Below, piece after piece: positions 33,559 through 42,867 of a DNA stretch of 64,000 nucleotides (positions within the stretch are counted from its first letter, which is position 1; the number at the start of each line of letters is the position of its first letter). The stretch comes from Aegicerativicinus sediminis (lineage in GTDB: Bacteria > Bacteroidota > Bacteroidia > Flavobacteriales > Flavobacteriaceae), in the NCBI RefSeq assembly GCF_015476115.1, contig NZ_CP064295.1:3342001-3406000 (forward strand), read 5' to 3'. Both the position numbers and the translations under genes were made by a program. The notes beneath the pieces are model-generated. The model did not search any database, was not told where the DNA came from, and saw nothing but the letters and a program-made list of their open reading frames with translations.

Positions 33559-35667
33559 TTATTGGTTTTCGTCTTGGGCCTGTATTGCGGTAATTACAAC
33601 GGTATTTACAATATCTGTAACGGTACATCCACGGCTTAGGTCATTTACAGGTTTATTCAACCCCTGTAATACCGGACCTATAGCAATAGCGCCTGTTTCC
33701 CTTTGTACAGCTTTATAGGTGTTATTGCCAGTATTCAAGTCTGGAAAAATCAGAACATTTGCTTTGCCGGCCACTTCTGAATCCGGCATTTTCTTTTGGC
33801 CAACACCCATATCTACTGCCGCATCATATTGAATTGGACCTTCGATTTTTAAAACGGGATTTTTTGATTTTGCAATTTTTGTTGCAATCCTAACTTTTTC
33901 TACTTCTTCGCCCTTTCCTGAAGAGCCAGAAGAATAAGACAACATGGCTACTTTTGGATTTAACCCAAAGGATTCTGCTGTTTGGGCAGAAGCCAAAGCA
34001 ATTTCAGCTAGTTGTTCGGCTGTTGGGTTAGGATTTACAGCGCAATCTCCATAAACTAAAACCCGGTCTTCGAGACACATGAAGAAAACAGATGAAACTA
34101 CAGAGAACCCTGGTTTTGTTTTAACAATTTGCAACGCAGGTCTAATAGTATGCTGGGTGGTATTTACAGCGCCTGAAACCATACCGTCCGCATCACCCAT
34201 CAGCACCATCATTGTAGCGAAATAGGTGAAATCTGAAAGCAAATCTTTTGCCATATCGGTGTTTACACCTTTATGTTTTCTCTTTTCACAAAGACTAATT
34301 ACATAATCAGAATACTTAGGGTAGAGTAGAGGTTCTATAATTTCAATTCTACTTAAATCTAGCATTATACCCATTCGATCTAAATTCTTTTGAATTTGAT
34401 CTGGGTTTCCTAATAGAATAATTTTAACTAATTCTCTAGAAGTTAATATCTCTGCTGCCTTAAGTATTCTTTCATCATCACTTTCTGGTAAAACAATCCG
34501 TTTTATGTTCGATTTTGCTTTCTTAAATAAGCTGTATTCAAACATTTTTGGTGTAATTACACTACTGGGTGGTGTAATTTCAAAGCGCTCCATCAACTGT
34601 GGAATATTGACGTGTTTTTCAAAAACCTGTAATGCTAAGGAAATTTTACCTTCATTTTTAGAAGTAATGTATGAACGTACATTAGCCACTGCTTGTGCAG
34701 TTTCAAATGTATTTGTCTTTACAGAAATTATAGGTACAATATCCTTCAAACCTTCTAGTAGTTTGTAATAAGCATCTTCCAAATCATACCCGGCAGAAAG
34801 AATTATTCCAGCCAATGAAGGATAATTGGAAGATTGATGTGCTTGCAAGGTGGTCATTACTATATCACCACGATCCCCAGGAGTTATAATTAATGAATTT
34901 TCTTTTATACGTTGAAGGTAATTATGAGGCTGCATTGCCGCAATGGTATAATAGTATGCCAATCGGTTTAATTGGTTTTCACCGTATAAAATTTCAGCAT
35001 TTAATGCATTTGCTATCTCATGAATAGTAGGGCTACTTAGTCCCTTATCACATGGTATTAGGTCCACTGAACTTAGATCAGGGGGCAGATGGGCTAGAAG
35101 CTCGTTTCTTAATTGTTCTGCAATACTATCTGGTACCAGGTTAACAATAACCTTAATGACCTGACAACCGTGGGAAAGAAAATTGTCAACGTTTTGATAA
35201 ATAGTATAGGCTTGCTCTTCTATACTGACATCTTCATAACCTTTGCCTACGATTATTACTGGACTTCCTAGGTTTTTGGCAATTTCTAAATTTAAATTGA
35301 ATTCATAGACTGAATTTTTACTTTCAAAATCGCTTCCTTCAATTAAAACAATGTCAAAACGATCCTCAAGTGCCTTAAATTTTTGAATGATTTTGTCAAT
35401 AATTTCATCATGGTTACCCTGACTTTCCAATTCTTGCAGTTGGTCTATTGTAAACCCATAAGAATCTTCGTAGTCTATATTAATTTTGAAATTGTTGATG
35501 AACAATTCCAAATCGACATCCATTTCCTTGCCAGGTTTGGTTTTTATAATTGGCCTAAAAACACCAACTTTCTGACCTGTTCTGAGGAAATGTTCAATTA
35601 AACCTAGGACAACCAAAGACTTACCTGTGGTAGCTCCGGTAGGATTTATGTAAATAGATTTTTTCAT
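33559..35667 (-). CDS. pta: Phosphate acetyltransferase
   Basis: 702 residues, the long form. An N-terminal BioD-like P-loop domain begins SIYINPTGATTGKSLVVLG; a DRTGG-type middle domain is at ~215-335; the catalytic PTA domain (~375-695) contains RIVLPESDDERILKAAEIL, GDADGMVSGAVNTT, and MLSYSSGSSGKG. It converts acetyl-CoA and Pi to acetyl phosphate. It is followed directly by ackA. A TAATTTTG -7-like element about 110 bp upstream is a candidate promoter. Confidence 0.97.
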   Translation of the reverse strand: MKKSIYINPTGATTGKSLVVLGLIEHFLRTGQKVGVFRPIIKTKPGKEMDVDLELFINNFKINIDYEDSYGFTIDQLQELESQGNHDEIIDKIIQKFKALEDRFDIVLIEGSDFESKNSVYEFNLNLEIAKNLGSPVIIVGKGYEDVSIEEQAYTIYQNVDNFLSHGCQVIKVIVNLVPDSIAEQLRNELLAHLPPDLSSVDLIPCDKGLSSPTIHEIANALNAEILYGENQLNRLAYYYTIAAMQPHNYLQRIKENSLIITPGDRGDIVMTTLQAHQSSNYPSLAGIILSAGYDLEDAYYKLLEGLKDIVPIISVKTNTFETAQAVANVRSYITSKNEGKISLALQVFEKHVNIPQLMERFEITPPSSVITPKMFEYSLFKKAKSNIKRIVLPESDDERILKAAEILTSRELVKIILLGNPDQIQKNLDRMGIMLDLSRIEIIEPLLYPKYSDYVISLCEKRKHKGVNTDMAKDLLSDFTYFATMMVLMGDADGMVSGAVNTTQHTIRPALQIVKTKPGFSVVSSVFFMCLEDRVLVYGDCAVNPNPTAEQLAEIALASAQTAESFGLNPKVAMLSYSSGSSGKGEEVEKVRIATKIAKSKNPVLKIEGPIQYDAAVDMGVGQKKMPDSEVAGKANVLIFPDLNTGNNTYKAVQRETGAIAIGPVLQGLNKPVNDLSRGCTVTDIVNTVVITAIQAQDENQ

Positions 35668-35776
35668 TAGGAATTATGCTGACCCTTTAAAGTTAAAAAA
35701 TATGAGGTTTATACGAATGTTTTATTAAACGTGTCAAATTTTTTGAACATCCGAAATTCAGGATTCAAAATAACTT

Positions 35777-35784
35777 CAAAATTA
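35777..35784 (-). promoter_or_regulatory. Candidate -7 element for pta-ackA
   Basis: Minus-strand TAATTTTG fits TAnnTTTG, in the 226-bp gap between the yebC terminator and pta. No good -33 was found, so this is tentative. I see nothing else in the gap. Confidence 0.3.
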
Positions 35785-35884
35785 ACGTCAAAACACAGAC
35801 TTTTGTCAGTTTTTTGAAAGATTAAATTACTATACAAAGGGGTTCAATAGTTGTTTTTTAATTCATAAGACAGGGGAATTCAAG

Positions 35885-35915
35885 CAAAAAAAAAAGCTAC
35901 GTTAATCCGTAGCTT
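35885..35915 (-). terminator. Intrinsic terminator overlapping the end of yebC
   Basis: On the minus strand AAGCTACG (from 35915) pairs with CGTAGCTT (to 35894) around a 6-nt loop, followed by a run of T's. The hairpin's 5' arm encodes the last codons of yebC, and the stop codon lies in the loop. Confidence 0.85.
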
Positions 35916-36621
35916 CTTCCATTGTATGATAAACGTTTTGTACATCGTCATCTTCCTCAATCTTTTCCAGGAGTTTTTCAACATCTTCCATTTGTTCAGG
36001 AGTAAGTTTTTTGGTAACCTGAGGAATTCTTTCAAATCCAGAAGATAAAATTTCTATGCCTTTTTCTTCAAGTGCCGCTTGTATTGCACCAAAGGATTCA
36101 AATGGCGCATAAATTAGAATATCATCTTCATCTACAAAAACTTCTTCTGCACCGTAATCAATTAACTCTAATTCTAATTCTTCAGGATCTATGCCTTCAG
36201 CAGCAATTCTAAAATTACAGGAATGATCGAACATAAAAACCACTGAACCTGATGTACCTAGACTTCCATCACATTTATTGAAATAACTTCTAATATTGGC
36301 AACGGTTCTTGTGTTGTTATCAGTAGCAGTCTCTACAAGTATGGCAATACCATGTGGAGCGTATCCTTCGAACAAAACTTCCTTATAATCACCCTGATTT
36401 TTGTCTGATGCTCTTTTTATTGCACGTTCAATATTATCTTTAGGCATATTAACGGCCTTGGCATTTTGAATAACGGCTCTTAATCTAGCATTGCCATCAG
36501 GGTCTGGTCCCCCTTCCTTAACTGCCATAACTATATCTTTGCCAATTCTTGTAAAGGCCTTGCTCATAGCGGCCCAACGCTTCATTTTTCGCGCTTTTCT
36601 GAATTCAAAAGCTCTTCCCAT
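35902..36621 (-). CDS. YebC/PmpR family protein
   Basis: 239 residues. It begins MGRAFEFRKARKMKRWAAMSKAFTRIGKDI and contains the family segments NMPKDNIERAIKRASDK, YEGYAPHG-like FEGYAPHGIAILVE, NIRSYFNKCDGSLGTSGSVVFMFD, and an acidic C terminus. YebC proteins were described as DNA-binding regulators; more recent work links members to translation at proline-rich stretches. Upstream lies a TAATTTTG -7 element and a 7-bp hairpin in the leader. Confidence 0.95.
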   Translation of the reverse strand: MGRAFEFRKARKMKRWAAMSKAFTRIGKDIVMAVKEGGPDPDGNARLRAVIQNAKAVNMPKDNIERAIKRASDKNQGDYKEVLFEGYAPHGIAILVETATDNNTRTVANIRSYFNKCDGSLGTSGSVVFMFDHSCNFRIAAEGIDPEELELELIDYGAEEVFVDEDDILIYAPFESFGAIQAALEEKGIEILSSGFERIPQVTKKLTPEQMEDVEKLLEKIEEDDDVQNVYHTMEEATD

Positions 36622-36636
36622 ATAAACTTTATATCC

Positions 36637-36661
36637 TCTGATTAAAAATCAGACAAAATTA
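36637..36661 (-). promoter_or_regulatory. Candidate yebC promoter and leader hairpin
   Basis: Minus-strand TAATTTTG at 36654-36661 matches TAnnTTTG. Immediately downstream, TCTGATT (36637-36643) pairs perfectly with AATCAGA (36647-36653), so the transcript would begin in or beside a hairpin 16-32 nt before the ATG. Confidence 0.4.
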
Positions 36662-36689
36662 AAAAATTAAGTAATTTTTTATAGCAAAA

Positions 36690-36980
36690 TTATTCCTGTA
36701 CTTCTACTATACTTTCAATCGCCTCAGCCAATTGAAAATCTTTTTCTGTAACACCACCTGCGTCATGAGTACTTAAGGAAATTGTAAGTACATTGTAGAC
36801 GTTAGACCAATCTGGATGGTGGTTTAGGGCTTCACATTCAAAAGCAATCCTACTCATTGCACTGAAACAGTCCTTAAAGTTGTCGAACTCAAATTCTGAA
36901 TGTATTGCATTATCGAAATATTCCCAATCCGGAAATCTCAATAATTTCTTTTCAATTGTCTCTTTATCTAAAGCTTCCAT
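36690..36980 (-). CDS. 4a-hydroxytetrahydrobiopterin dehydratase (pterin carbinolamine dehydratase)
   Basis: 96 residues, the normal size. The active-site signature NHHPDWSNVYNVL holds the two catalytic histidines, followed by STHDAGGVTEKDFQLAEAI. The enzyme recycles the pterin cofactor of aromatic amino acid hydroxylases; when no hydroxylase is adjacent, as here, a pterin-repair or dimerisation-factor role is also possible. It lies 68 bp before yebC on the same strand. Confidence 0.93.
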   Translation of the reverse strand: MEALDKETIEKKLLRFPDWEYFDNAIHSEFEFDNFKDCFSAMSRIAFECEALNHHPDWSNVYNVLTISLSTHDAGGVTEKDFQLAEAIESIVEVQE

Positions 36981-37036
36981 ACTATTGTTTTTATAAAATT
37001 AAAAAGTAAAAAAGGGTTAGAGCAATTTATTCTAGC

Positions 37037-37870
37037 TTATTGCAGAAGTGCATCTAAAACTTCATTACTTGTAACCTGAAGATGTTTTGGTAGTTTATTG
37101 AATTTTGGTAAAACTGCTAAATATCTGTCCTCATTGGTTGTAAATACCATTTTGTAGACAGGAGGTTTATTAGTAAGACGTTCAGCAATTTCCTTAATAA
37201 AATCATCATGATGAACTAAATCTAAACTACCCAAATGAAAAATTCCATATTTATTTCTGTTTATGATATAGTGGATTTGCTGTGTCACCTTGGCATCCGT
37301 GGTAACATTCATTATTATGTTTGGAAAGACCTCCAAAGGTGCATTTTCCTCCAAAAGTTCTTTAATTTCTTTGATCCTTGGAGACTGCGGTCCCATAACC
37401 ATTGGTAATCTTGCGATAACCACTTGTTTCTTTGGTAATCGCAAAAGCATATTTTCTATTTTAATTTTGAAATGCCCATAAATACTTTCGCTCAGTGTTT
37501 TATCGAATTCGTAACTCGGATATTTACTATAACCATCGAATGCATTGGCTGAAGACAAAAATATTATCTTGGTTTCTTTGTTGACTTTTAAATAATCATT
37601 TATGTGCTCATGAGCCAAAGTTTGATAATGAAAATCCCCTCTTAAAGAGGAGATTATTATTGTAGGTTTGGTTACCTCTAAAATTTCAACAACATCATCT
37701 TCCTCAAGATTATAATGAAAAAATTGATGGTTGTTTTCGTAAAAATTATTTGGAGTATGATAGGTGCCAAAAGTTCTAAAATAAGGATATAACTCTTTAT
37801 AGAGCGCATTACCAATAAAGCCACTTGCTCCTAGAATTAAAATCTTATGTTTGGTTAAGTAATTTGGCAT
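37037..37870 (-). CDS. NAD(P)-dependent short-chain dehydrogenase/epimerase family protein (RmlD-like)
   Basis: 277 residues. The Rossmann nucleotide-binding motif ILGASGFIGNALY starts at ~11, and the SDR catalytic Tyr-x3-Lys is present as YEFDK at ~128-132. The C-terminal part resembles dTDP-4-dehydrorhamnose reductase-type proteins. No sugar-nucleotide genes are adjacent, so the substrate is open. It lies 14 bp after gcvT and is probably in the same transcript. Confidence 0.85.
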   Translation of the reverse strand: MPNYLTKHKILILGASGFIGNALYKELYPYFRTFGTYHTPNNFYENNHQFFHYNLEEDDVVEILEVTKPTIIISSLRGDFHYQTLAHEHINDYLKVNKETKIIFLSSANAFDGYSKYPSYEFDKTLSESIYGHFKIKIENMLLRLPKKQVVIARLPMVMGPQSPRIKEIKELLEENAPLEVFPNIIMNVTTDAKVTQQIHYIINRNKYGIFHLGSLDLVHHDDFIKEIAERLTNKPPVYKMVFTTNEDRYLAVLPKFNKLPKHLQVTSNEVLDALLQ

Positions 37871-37884
37871 TTAGGGAAATTGGA

Positions 37885-38967
37885 TTAACCTTTATAGAAA
37901 GGCAATTTTACAACCGTTGCAGGAATTACATTTTTTCTAATTTGAATACCTATTGAAGACCCCACAGGTGCAAATTCAGTTGGAACATATCCTAATCCGA
38001 TGCCTATCCCGAGTGAAGGAGACATCGTTCCCGAAGTAACAAGACCAATATTATTCCCTTTGCTGTCAACAATATCATAACCATTTCGTGGAATCCCCCT
38101 TTCATTTAGCTCAAATGCAATTAGTTTTCGTTTTGGACCTTGAATTTTCTCTGCTTCCAATGCCTTACTATTTGTAAACTCTTTATTGAATTTACATACC
38201 CAACCTAAACCAGCTTCTATTGGGGAAGTAGTATCATTAATATCATTTCCATAAAGGCAATATCCCATTTCTAAGCGTAAAGTATCTCTCGCGGCAAGAC
38301 CAATGGGCTTAATCCCAAATTCCTTTCCAGCTTCCATAACTTTATTCCAGACTTGCTCAACCTCACTATTTTTACAATAGATTTCAAAACCACCACTACC
38401 AGTATAACCTGTGGCGGAGATAATTACATGCTCAATACCGGCAAAATCACCTACGATAAAATTGTAAAATGGTATTGCACTAAGGTCATGGCTGCTTAAT
38501 ATTTGCATAGCCTCTACTGCCTTCGGGCCTTGAATCGCCAAAAGAGAATAATTATCTGAAATATCTTTCATCTCCGCTCCAAATATATTTTTGGAGGAAA
38601 TCCAATTCCAATCTTTCTCTATGTTACTTGCATTAACTACAAGCAAATATGTTTCTTCTTTTACCCTATAAATTATTAAGTCATCCACAATACCACCATC
38701 TTCATTCGGCAAACAACTATATTGTGCCTTACCTATGGTTAATTTGGATGCATCGTTGCTGGAAACTGCCTGAATTAAATCTAAAGCATTTGGACCTTCA
38801 ATTAAAAATTCACCCATATGGGAAACATCGAATACCCCTACGCCATTTCTAACTGTCTCATGTTCTATATTTACCCCTTCATATTGAACTGGCATATTAT
38901 ACCCTGCAAAAGGGACCATTTTCGCTCCCAAAGATTTGTGAACTTCTGATAATTGAATGTCTTTCAT
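37885..38967 (-). CDS. gcvT: Glycine cleavage system T protein (aminomethyltransferase)
   Basis: 360 residues. It transfers the aminomethyl carbon to tetrahydrofolate in glycine cleavage. Motifs: [49 protein letters not shown] and [17 protein letters not shown] (the conserved acidic and folate-binding residues lie here). gcvP and gcvH are elsewhere, as is common in Bacteroidota. A TAGGTTTG -7 element lies 20-27 bp upstream. Confidence 0.96.
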   Translation of the reverse strand: MKDIQLSEVHKSLGAKMVPFAGYNMPVQYEGVNIEHETVRNGVGVFDVSHMGEFLIEGPNALDLIQAVSSNDASKLTIGKAQYSCLPNEDGGIVDDLIIYRVKEETYLLVVNASNIEKDWNWISSKNIFGAEMKDISDNYSLLAIQGPKAVEAMQILSSHDLSAIPFYNFIVGDFAGIEHVIISATGYTGSGGFEIYCKNSEVEQVWNKVMEAGKEFGIKPIGLAARDTLRLEMGYCLYGNDINDTTSPIEAGLGWVCKFNKEFTNSKALEAEKIQGPKRKLIAFELNERGIPRNGYDIVDSKGNNIGLVTSGTMSPSLGIGIGLGYVPTEFAPVGSSIGIQIRKNVIPATVVKLPFYKG

Positions 38968-38986
38968 GATTCCAAATTTAGTGGAG

Positions 38987-38994
38987 CAAACCTA
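38987..38994 (-). promoter_or_regulatory. -7 promoter element for gcvT
   Basis: Minus-strand TAGGTTTG matches TAnnTTTG. A second match, TAAATTTG at 38973-38980, is too close to the ATG (38967) to be the main promoter. No glycine riboswitch-like structure was seen in the 149-bp gap. Confidence 0.4.
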
Positions 38995-39116
38995 CAAAAA
39001 AGTGAAGATTTATCGATTAAGTAATTTAGGGTTATTTAAAAACAATTGTTAACCGCATTAGGACCTTCTCAATTAATAAAATAAGGTTATCTTCGAACAA
39101 TTCTCAAAATTAAATT

Positions 39117-40616
39117 ATGAAAGTAACGTTTAATATCATTTTGTTTCTCGCTTTTTTGGTGAATATGCCATTGGAATTACATTCACAGGATGGAAAACCC
39201 CAAGATTATCTTTCATCAGATTTTCATAAAGGCAGGAGGGAAGCTCTCCGTGCCCAAATGCCAAAAAATAGTGTTGCTATATTTTTTGCAAATGCAGTAA
39301 GAAATCGAGCAAACGACGTGGATTATGTGTATCATCAAGATCCAAATTTTTATTATTTAACCGGATACAAAGAACCAAATGCAGTGTTGGTAATTTTTTC
39401 TGATGATCAAAAAAAATCGGATGGCACAAGTTATAATGAAATTCTCTACGTACAAGAAAAAAATCCGATGGCTGAAATGTGGACCGGTTACCGTTTAGGA
39501 ACTGAAGGGGCAAAGAATGAATTAGGTTTTAAGGAGGCTTTAACAGGTAAAGATTTTCTTCAAAATGGTATAATATTCGAAGAATTTGACACCGTTATGT
39601 TCAAGGACTTTCAAAATGATTACAGAGATTCAGGGAGAGATCCCGCTGACCTATATGACCTTGTGAAATCTTTCAAAAATCAAATTAATTATGATGAATC
39701 TGTAGCTCAAGGAGTTACAAAAACGACTACTAAATTAGAAACAGACAAGGAACAAAAAATGCCTAAGGTTTCAGTTAATGTTGACCTTCAGTCCTTAGGA
39801 AAATATATGGCAAGCTTGCGGGAAATTAAAACACCTGAAGAAATGAAACTTCTTACCAAGGCAGTAAGGATTTCTGCTATGGGACAGAGAGAAATTATGA
39901 AAGCAATGCACCCAGGTATGTCTGAAACCGAAATTCAAGGTGTTCACGAATATATTTATAAAAAATATGGCAGTGAGTATGAAGGTTATCCTTCCATTGT
40001 TGGGGCAGGAGCAAATGGTTGTGTTTTACATTACGTTGAAAATTCTAAAACCAAGGTTGGCGGTGATTTGGTATTGATGGATTTAGGGGCGGAATACCAT
40101 GGTTATACTGCCGATGTAACCAGAACTATACCTGCAAGTGGAACCTTCACCAATGAGCAAAAATTAATTTATGATTTGGTTTATGAGGCTCAGGAAGCTG
40201 GTATAAAGGAGGCTGTTGTGGGGAATGACTTTAGGGCTCCGAATGATGCTGCCAAGAAAATAATTAATGAAGGCTTGGTTAAACTTGGGATTATCGATTC
40301 TATTGATCAACGACATTTATATTTCCCTCATGGAACATCACATCATATAGGTTTAGATGTACATGATGCTGGTCTTTATGGACCGTTTCAATCCAATATG
40401 GTAATTACGGTTGAACCAGGCATATATATCCCTGAAGGTAGCCCATGTGATAAAAAGTGGTGGGGTATAGCTGTTAGGATTGAAGATGATATATTGATAA
40501 CAGATGAAGGCCCAATTAATTTATCTGCAGAGGCACCAAGAAAATCAGGAGAAATTGAAGAGCTAATGAAGGAAACTAGCCCTTTTGGAACTTTTGAAGT
40601 ACCAAAATTAGATTGA
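39117..40616 (+). CDS. Secreted M24 family metallopeptidase (Xaa-Pro aminopeptidase type)
   Basis: 499 residues with a signal peptide (~1-24). An N-terminal creatinase-like domain precedes the pita-bread metallopeptidase domain, in which the metal ligands are visible: LMDLGAEYHGYTADVTRT (two Asp), PHGTSHHIGLDVHD (His), ITVEPGIYIPEG (Glu), and VRIEDDILIT (Glu). It would remove N-terminal residues before proline in the periplasm or outside. Its stop abuts the convergent thrC stop (40616/40617) and its transcription terminator lies inside thrC. Confidence 0.93.
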   Translation: MKVTFNIILFLAFLVNMPLELHSQDGKPQDYLSSDFHKGRREALRAQMPKNSVAIFFANAVRNRANDVDYVYHQDPNFYYLTGYKEPNAVLVIFSDDQKKSDGTSYNEILYVQEKNPMAEMWTGYRLGTEGAKNELGFKEALTGKDFLQNGIIFEEFDTVMFKDFQNDYRDSGRDPADLYDLVKSFKNQINYDESVAQGVTKTTTKLETDKEQKMPKVSVNVDLQSLGKYMASLREIKTPEEMKLLTKAVRISAMGQREIMKAMHPGMSETEIQGVHEYIYKKYGSEYEGYPSIVGAGANGCVLHYVENSKTKVGGDLVLMDLGAEYHGYTADVTRTIPASGTFTNEQKLIYDLVYEAQEAGIKEAVVGNDFRAPNDAAKKIINEGLVKLGIIDSIDQRHLYFPHGTSHHIGLDVHDAGLYGPFQSNMVITVEPGIYIPEGSPCDKKWWGIAVRIEDDILITDEGPINLSAEAPRKSGEIEELMKETSPFGTFEVPKLD

Positions 40617-41909
40617 TTATTTCAATAAAAATGATTTTAATTCATCATAGGTAGCAATAGAAGTTGCTACCTTTTTTTTATCAATAACTTCCAATATTTG
40701 TGGGGGCAAAACAACATTGGTATTTATAACGCCTTCTACTGTATCTAAGAATTTAGTAGGATGAGCAGTTTCTAAGAATACTACGTGGTCTTTTGGATTT
40801 GATTTAAGATAATTTTTGGCGCCTAAATACCCCACAGCACCATGCGGATCTGCAATATATCCATAGGTGTAATATAGTTCGGAAAGAGCCTCTTTTGTTT
40901 CGTCGTCGGTAAAACTGTAAGAGGTTAAATTGGATCTGAGTTGATCAAAATCATTATTAAAAAGCTCTTGGATTCTAACAAAGTTACTAGGATCACCAAC
41001 ATCCATGGCATTAGATATTGTTTGGTGAGAGGGCAGGGGTTCATAAACCCCTGTTTTAAAGTACCTAGGCACTACATCATTTATATTATTCGAAGCGATA
41101 AAATGTTTTGCGGGCATACCAAGTTTTTGAGCTACGAATCCGGCACAAATATTACCATAATTACCGCTAGGAACTGAAAAGACTAAGTTTTTTACTTTAC
41201 CTTTTAAATGTTTATAGGTGAACAAATAATAAAACATTTGGGGCAACCAACGAGCAACGTTAATGGAATTGGCAGATGTCAATTGCTTATTAGAAGTGAT
41301 TTCTTCATCTAAAAAAGCAGATTTAACCATGGCTTGACAATCATCAAAAACACCGTCAACCTCAAGAGCAGTGATATTTTGTCCAAGTGTGGTTAATTGT
41401 TTTTCTTGAATATCACTTACTTTACCAGACGGATAAAGTATCACAACTTGCACACCTTCCACACCCAAAAAACCATGTGCAACAGCTCCACCAGTATCTC
41501 CCGATGTGGCTACTAAAACAGTAACTTCCCGGTTACTGTCTTTATTAAAATAACCTAGACATCTTGCCATAAACCTACCGCCGACATCCTTGAAAGCCAT
41601 AGTTGGTCCATGAAATAACTCTAAGGTCGATATTTGATCATTGATTGGTACTACGGGAAAATCGAAACTCAATGTTTCTTCTACAATTTTTCTTAAATCT
41701 TTTTCTGGTATTTCAGGCTCTATAAACTGGCATATAGCCTGATAAGCAATTTCTACATTCGATATATTGTCAATATTTTCAAAAAAGGCTCGTGGTAAAG
41801 GAGATATTTTTTCAGGAAAATACAATCCTTTATCTGGTGCGATACCTCTTATTACAGCATTTTTAAATGTAGAAATTGGTGAATTATGATTTAGGCTAAA
41901 ATAGTTCAT
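40617..41909 (-). CDS. thrC: Threonine synthase
   Basis: 430 residues. PLP enzyme converting O-phosphohomoserine to threonine. The Schiff-base lysine is in GPTMAFKDVGGRFMAR; VATSGDTGGAVAHGF and VPSGNYGNICAGF hold the phosphate/PLP-binding loops. Third gene of thrA-thrB-thrC, 23 bp after thrB. The codons for its C-terminal KKKVATSIATYD also form, on the opposite strand, a terminator for the convergent peptidase gene. Confidence 0.97.
   Translation of the reverse strand: MNYFSLNHNSPISTFKNAVIRGIAPDKGLYFPEKISPLPRAFFENIDNISNVEIAYQAICQFIEPEIPEKDLRKIVEETLSFDFPVVPINDQISTLELFHGPTMAFKDVGGRFMARCLGYFNKDSNREVTVLVATSGDTGGAVAHGFLGVEGVQVVILYPSGKVSDIQEKQLTTLGQNITALEVDGVFDDCQAMVKSAFLDEEITSNKQLTSANSINVARWLPQMFYYLFTYKHLKGKVKNLVFSVPSGNYGNICAGFVAQKLGMPAKHFIASNNINDVVPRYFKTGVYEPLPSHQTISNAMDVGDPSNFVRIQELFNNDFDQLRSNLTSYSFTDDETKEALSELYYTYGYIADPHGAVGYLGAKNYLKSNPKDHVVFLETAHPTKFLDTVEGVINTNVVLPPQILEVIDKKKVATSIATYDELKSFLLK
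40650..40679 (+). terminator. Intrinsic terminator of the M24 gene embedded in thrC coding sequence
   Basis: Plus-strand GGTAGCAA (40650-40657) pairs perfectly with TTGCTACC (40664-40671) around TAGAAG and is followed by eight T's. It lies 34-63 bp past the M24 stop, wholly inside the 3' coding end of thrC. Confidence 0.88.
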
Positions 41910-41932
41910 ATGAAGTAGCTCTTTAAAGGAGA

Positions 41933-42862
41933 CTAATTGTCTAAAATTTTTATTCCATGTGTATTGATCGGGGAAATATAAACGTCGTAACCAATACCCG
42001 CATCTTTATATACAGCCTTGAAAGCTTCAGCAACGGTTGTTGCAGTATCCTCACCTCGACTAAGGGCAAATACTGAAGGTCCTGATCCTGAAATTCCACA
42101 ACCTAATCCTCCTACATCTAAACAGGCCCTTTTTAAATCATTAAAATAGGGTATCAAGGGTGATCTATAAGGTTCAATTATAACATCAGTTAATGACTTT
42201 TTAATTAAATCATAATTACTGGTATGCAACGCATGTACAAGGCTTCCTAATTCTGCCCATTGCTTAATTGCATTTTTTAAGGGAACTTCTTTTGGTAGTA
42301 ATCCGCGGGACTCGGATGTTTTAATTTCTATTTGAGGATGGATTATTGTGGCAAATAACTCCTTTGGGGTAGGTAATTCTAAAATTGTTAGAGGATCGAT
42401 TGATTTTACAAGAGTAAATCCTCCAAATATTCCAGGCGCTAAATTATCGGCATGTTCAGCACCACTTGCAAACGCCTCACCTTTCATAGCAAATTTCGTT
42501 ATTTCATTTTTATTGAAAGGGTTACCAAGCATATGATTTATTGCAAACGCAGTTCCTGAGGCACTAGCAGCACTACTTCCAATACCACTACCAGGTTTTA
42601 TTTTTTTATCGATTATAATGCGATAGCCATGATCTAACCGCAAATGGTCTAACATAGCGTTTGCAGTAATACCAGCTACATTCATTGAATTGTCCGTACT
42701 TAGTCCATATTCATCAATATGTTCAATTTTAATGCCCGGTTCAGAAGTTTTTTCAAAAATCATGATATCCCCAATACCATCCAAGCAAAATCCAAGTACA
42801 TCAAAGCCGCAACTTACATTTGCAACGGTGGCAGGACTAAATATTTTAAGATTGGTTATCAT
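41933..42862 (-). CDS. thrB: Homoserine kinase
   Basis: 309 residues, GHMP kinase family. The N-terminal FSPATVANVSCGFDVLGFCLD and the phosphate loop PGSGIGSSAASASGTAFAIN (~90-109) are diagnostic, as is GCGISGSGPSVFAL in the C-terminal half. It phosphorylates homoserine with ATP. It is 5 bp after thrA and 23 bp before thrC. Confidence 0.97.
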   Translation of the reverse strand: MITNLKIFSPATVANVSCGFDVLGFCLDGIGDIMIFEKTSEPGIKIEHIDEYGLSTDNSMNVAGITANAMLDHLRLDHGYRIIIDKKIKPGSGIGSSAASASGTAFAINHMLGNPFNKNEITKFAMKGEAFASGAEHADNLAPGIFGGFTLVKSIDPLTILELPTPKELFATIIHPQIEIKTSESRGLLPKEVPLKNAIKQWAELGSLVHALHTSNYDLIKKSLTDVIIEPYRSPLIPYFNDLKRACLDVGGLGCGISGSGPSVFALSRGEDTATTVAEAFKAVYKDAGIGYDVYISPINTHGIKILDN

Positions 42863-42867
42863 GATTT

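Noticed and set aside
38968-39116. Glycine riboswitch upstream of gcvT
   Set aside because: The gap is short (149 bp), AT-rich and shows no paired aptamer-like structure.
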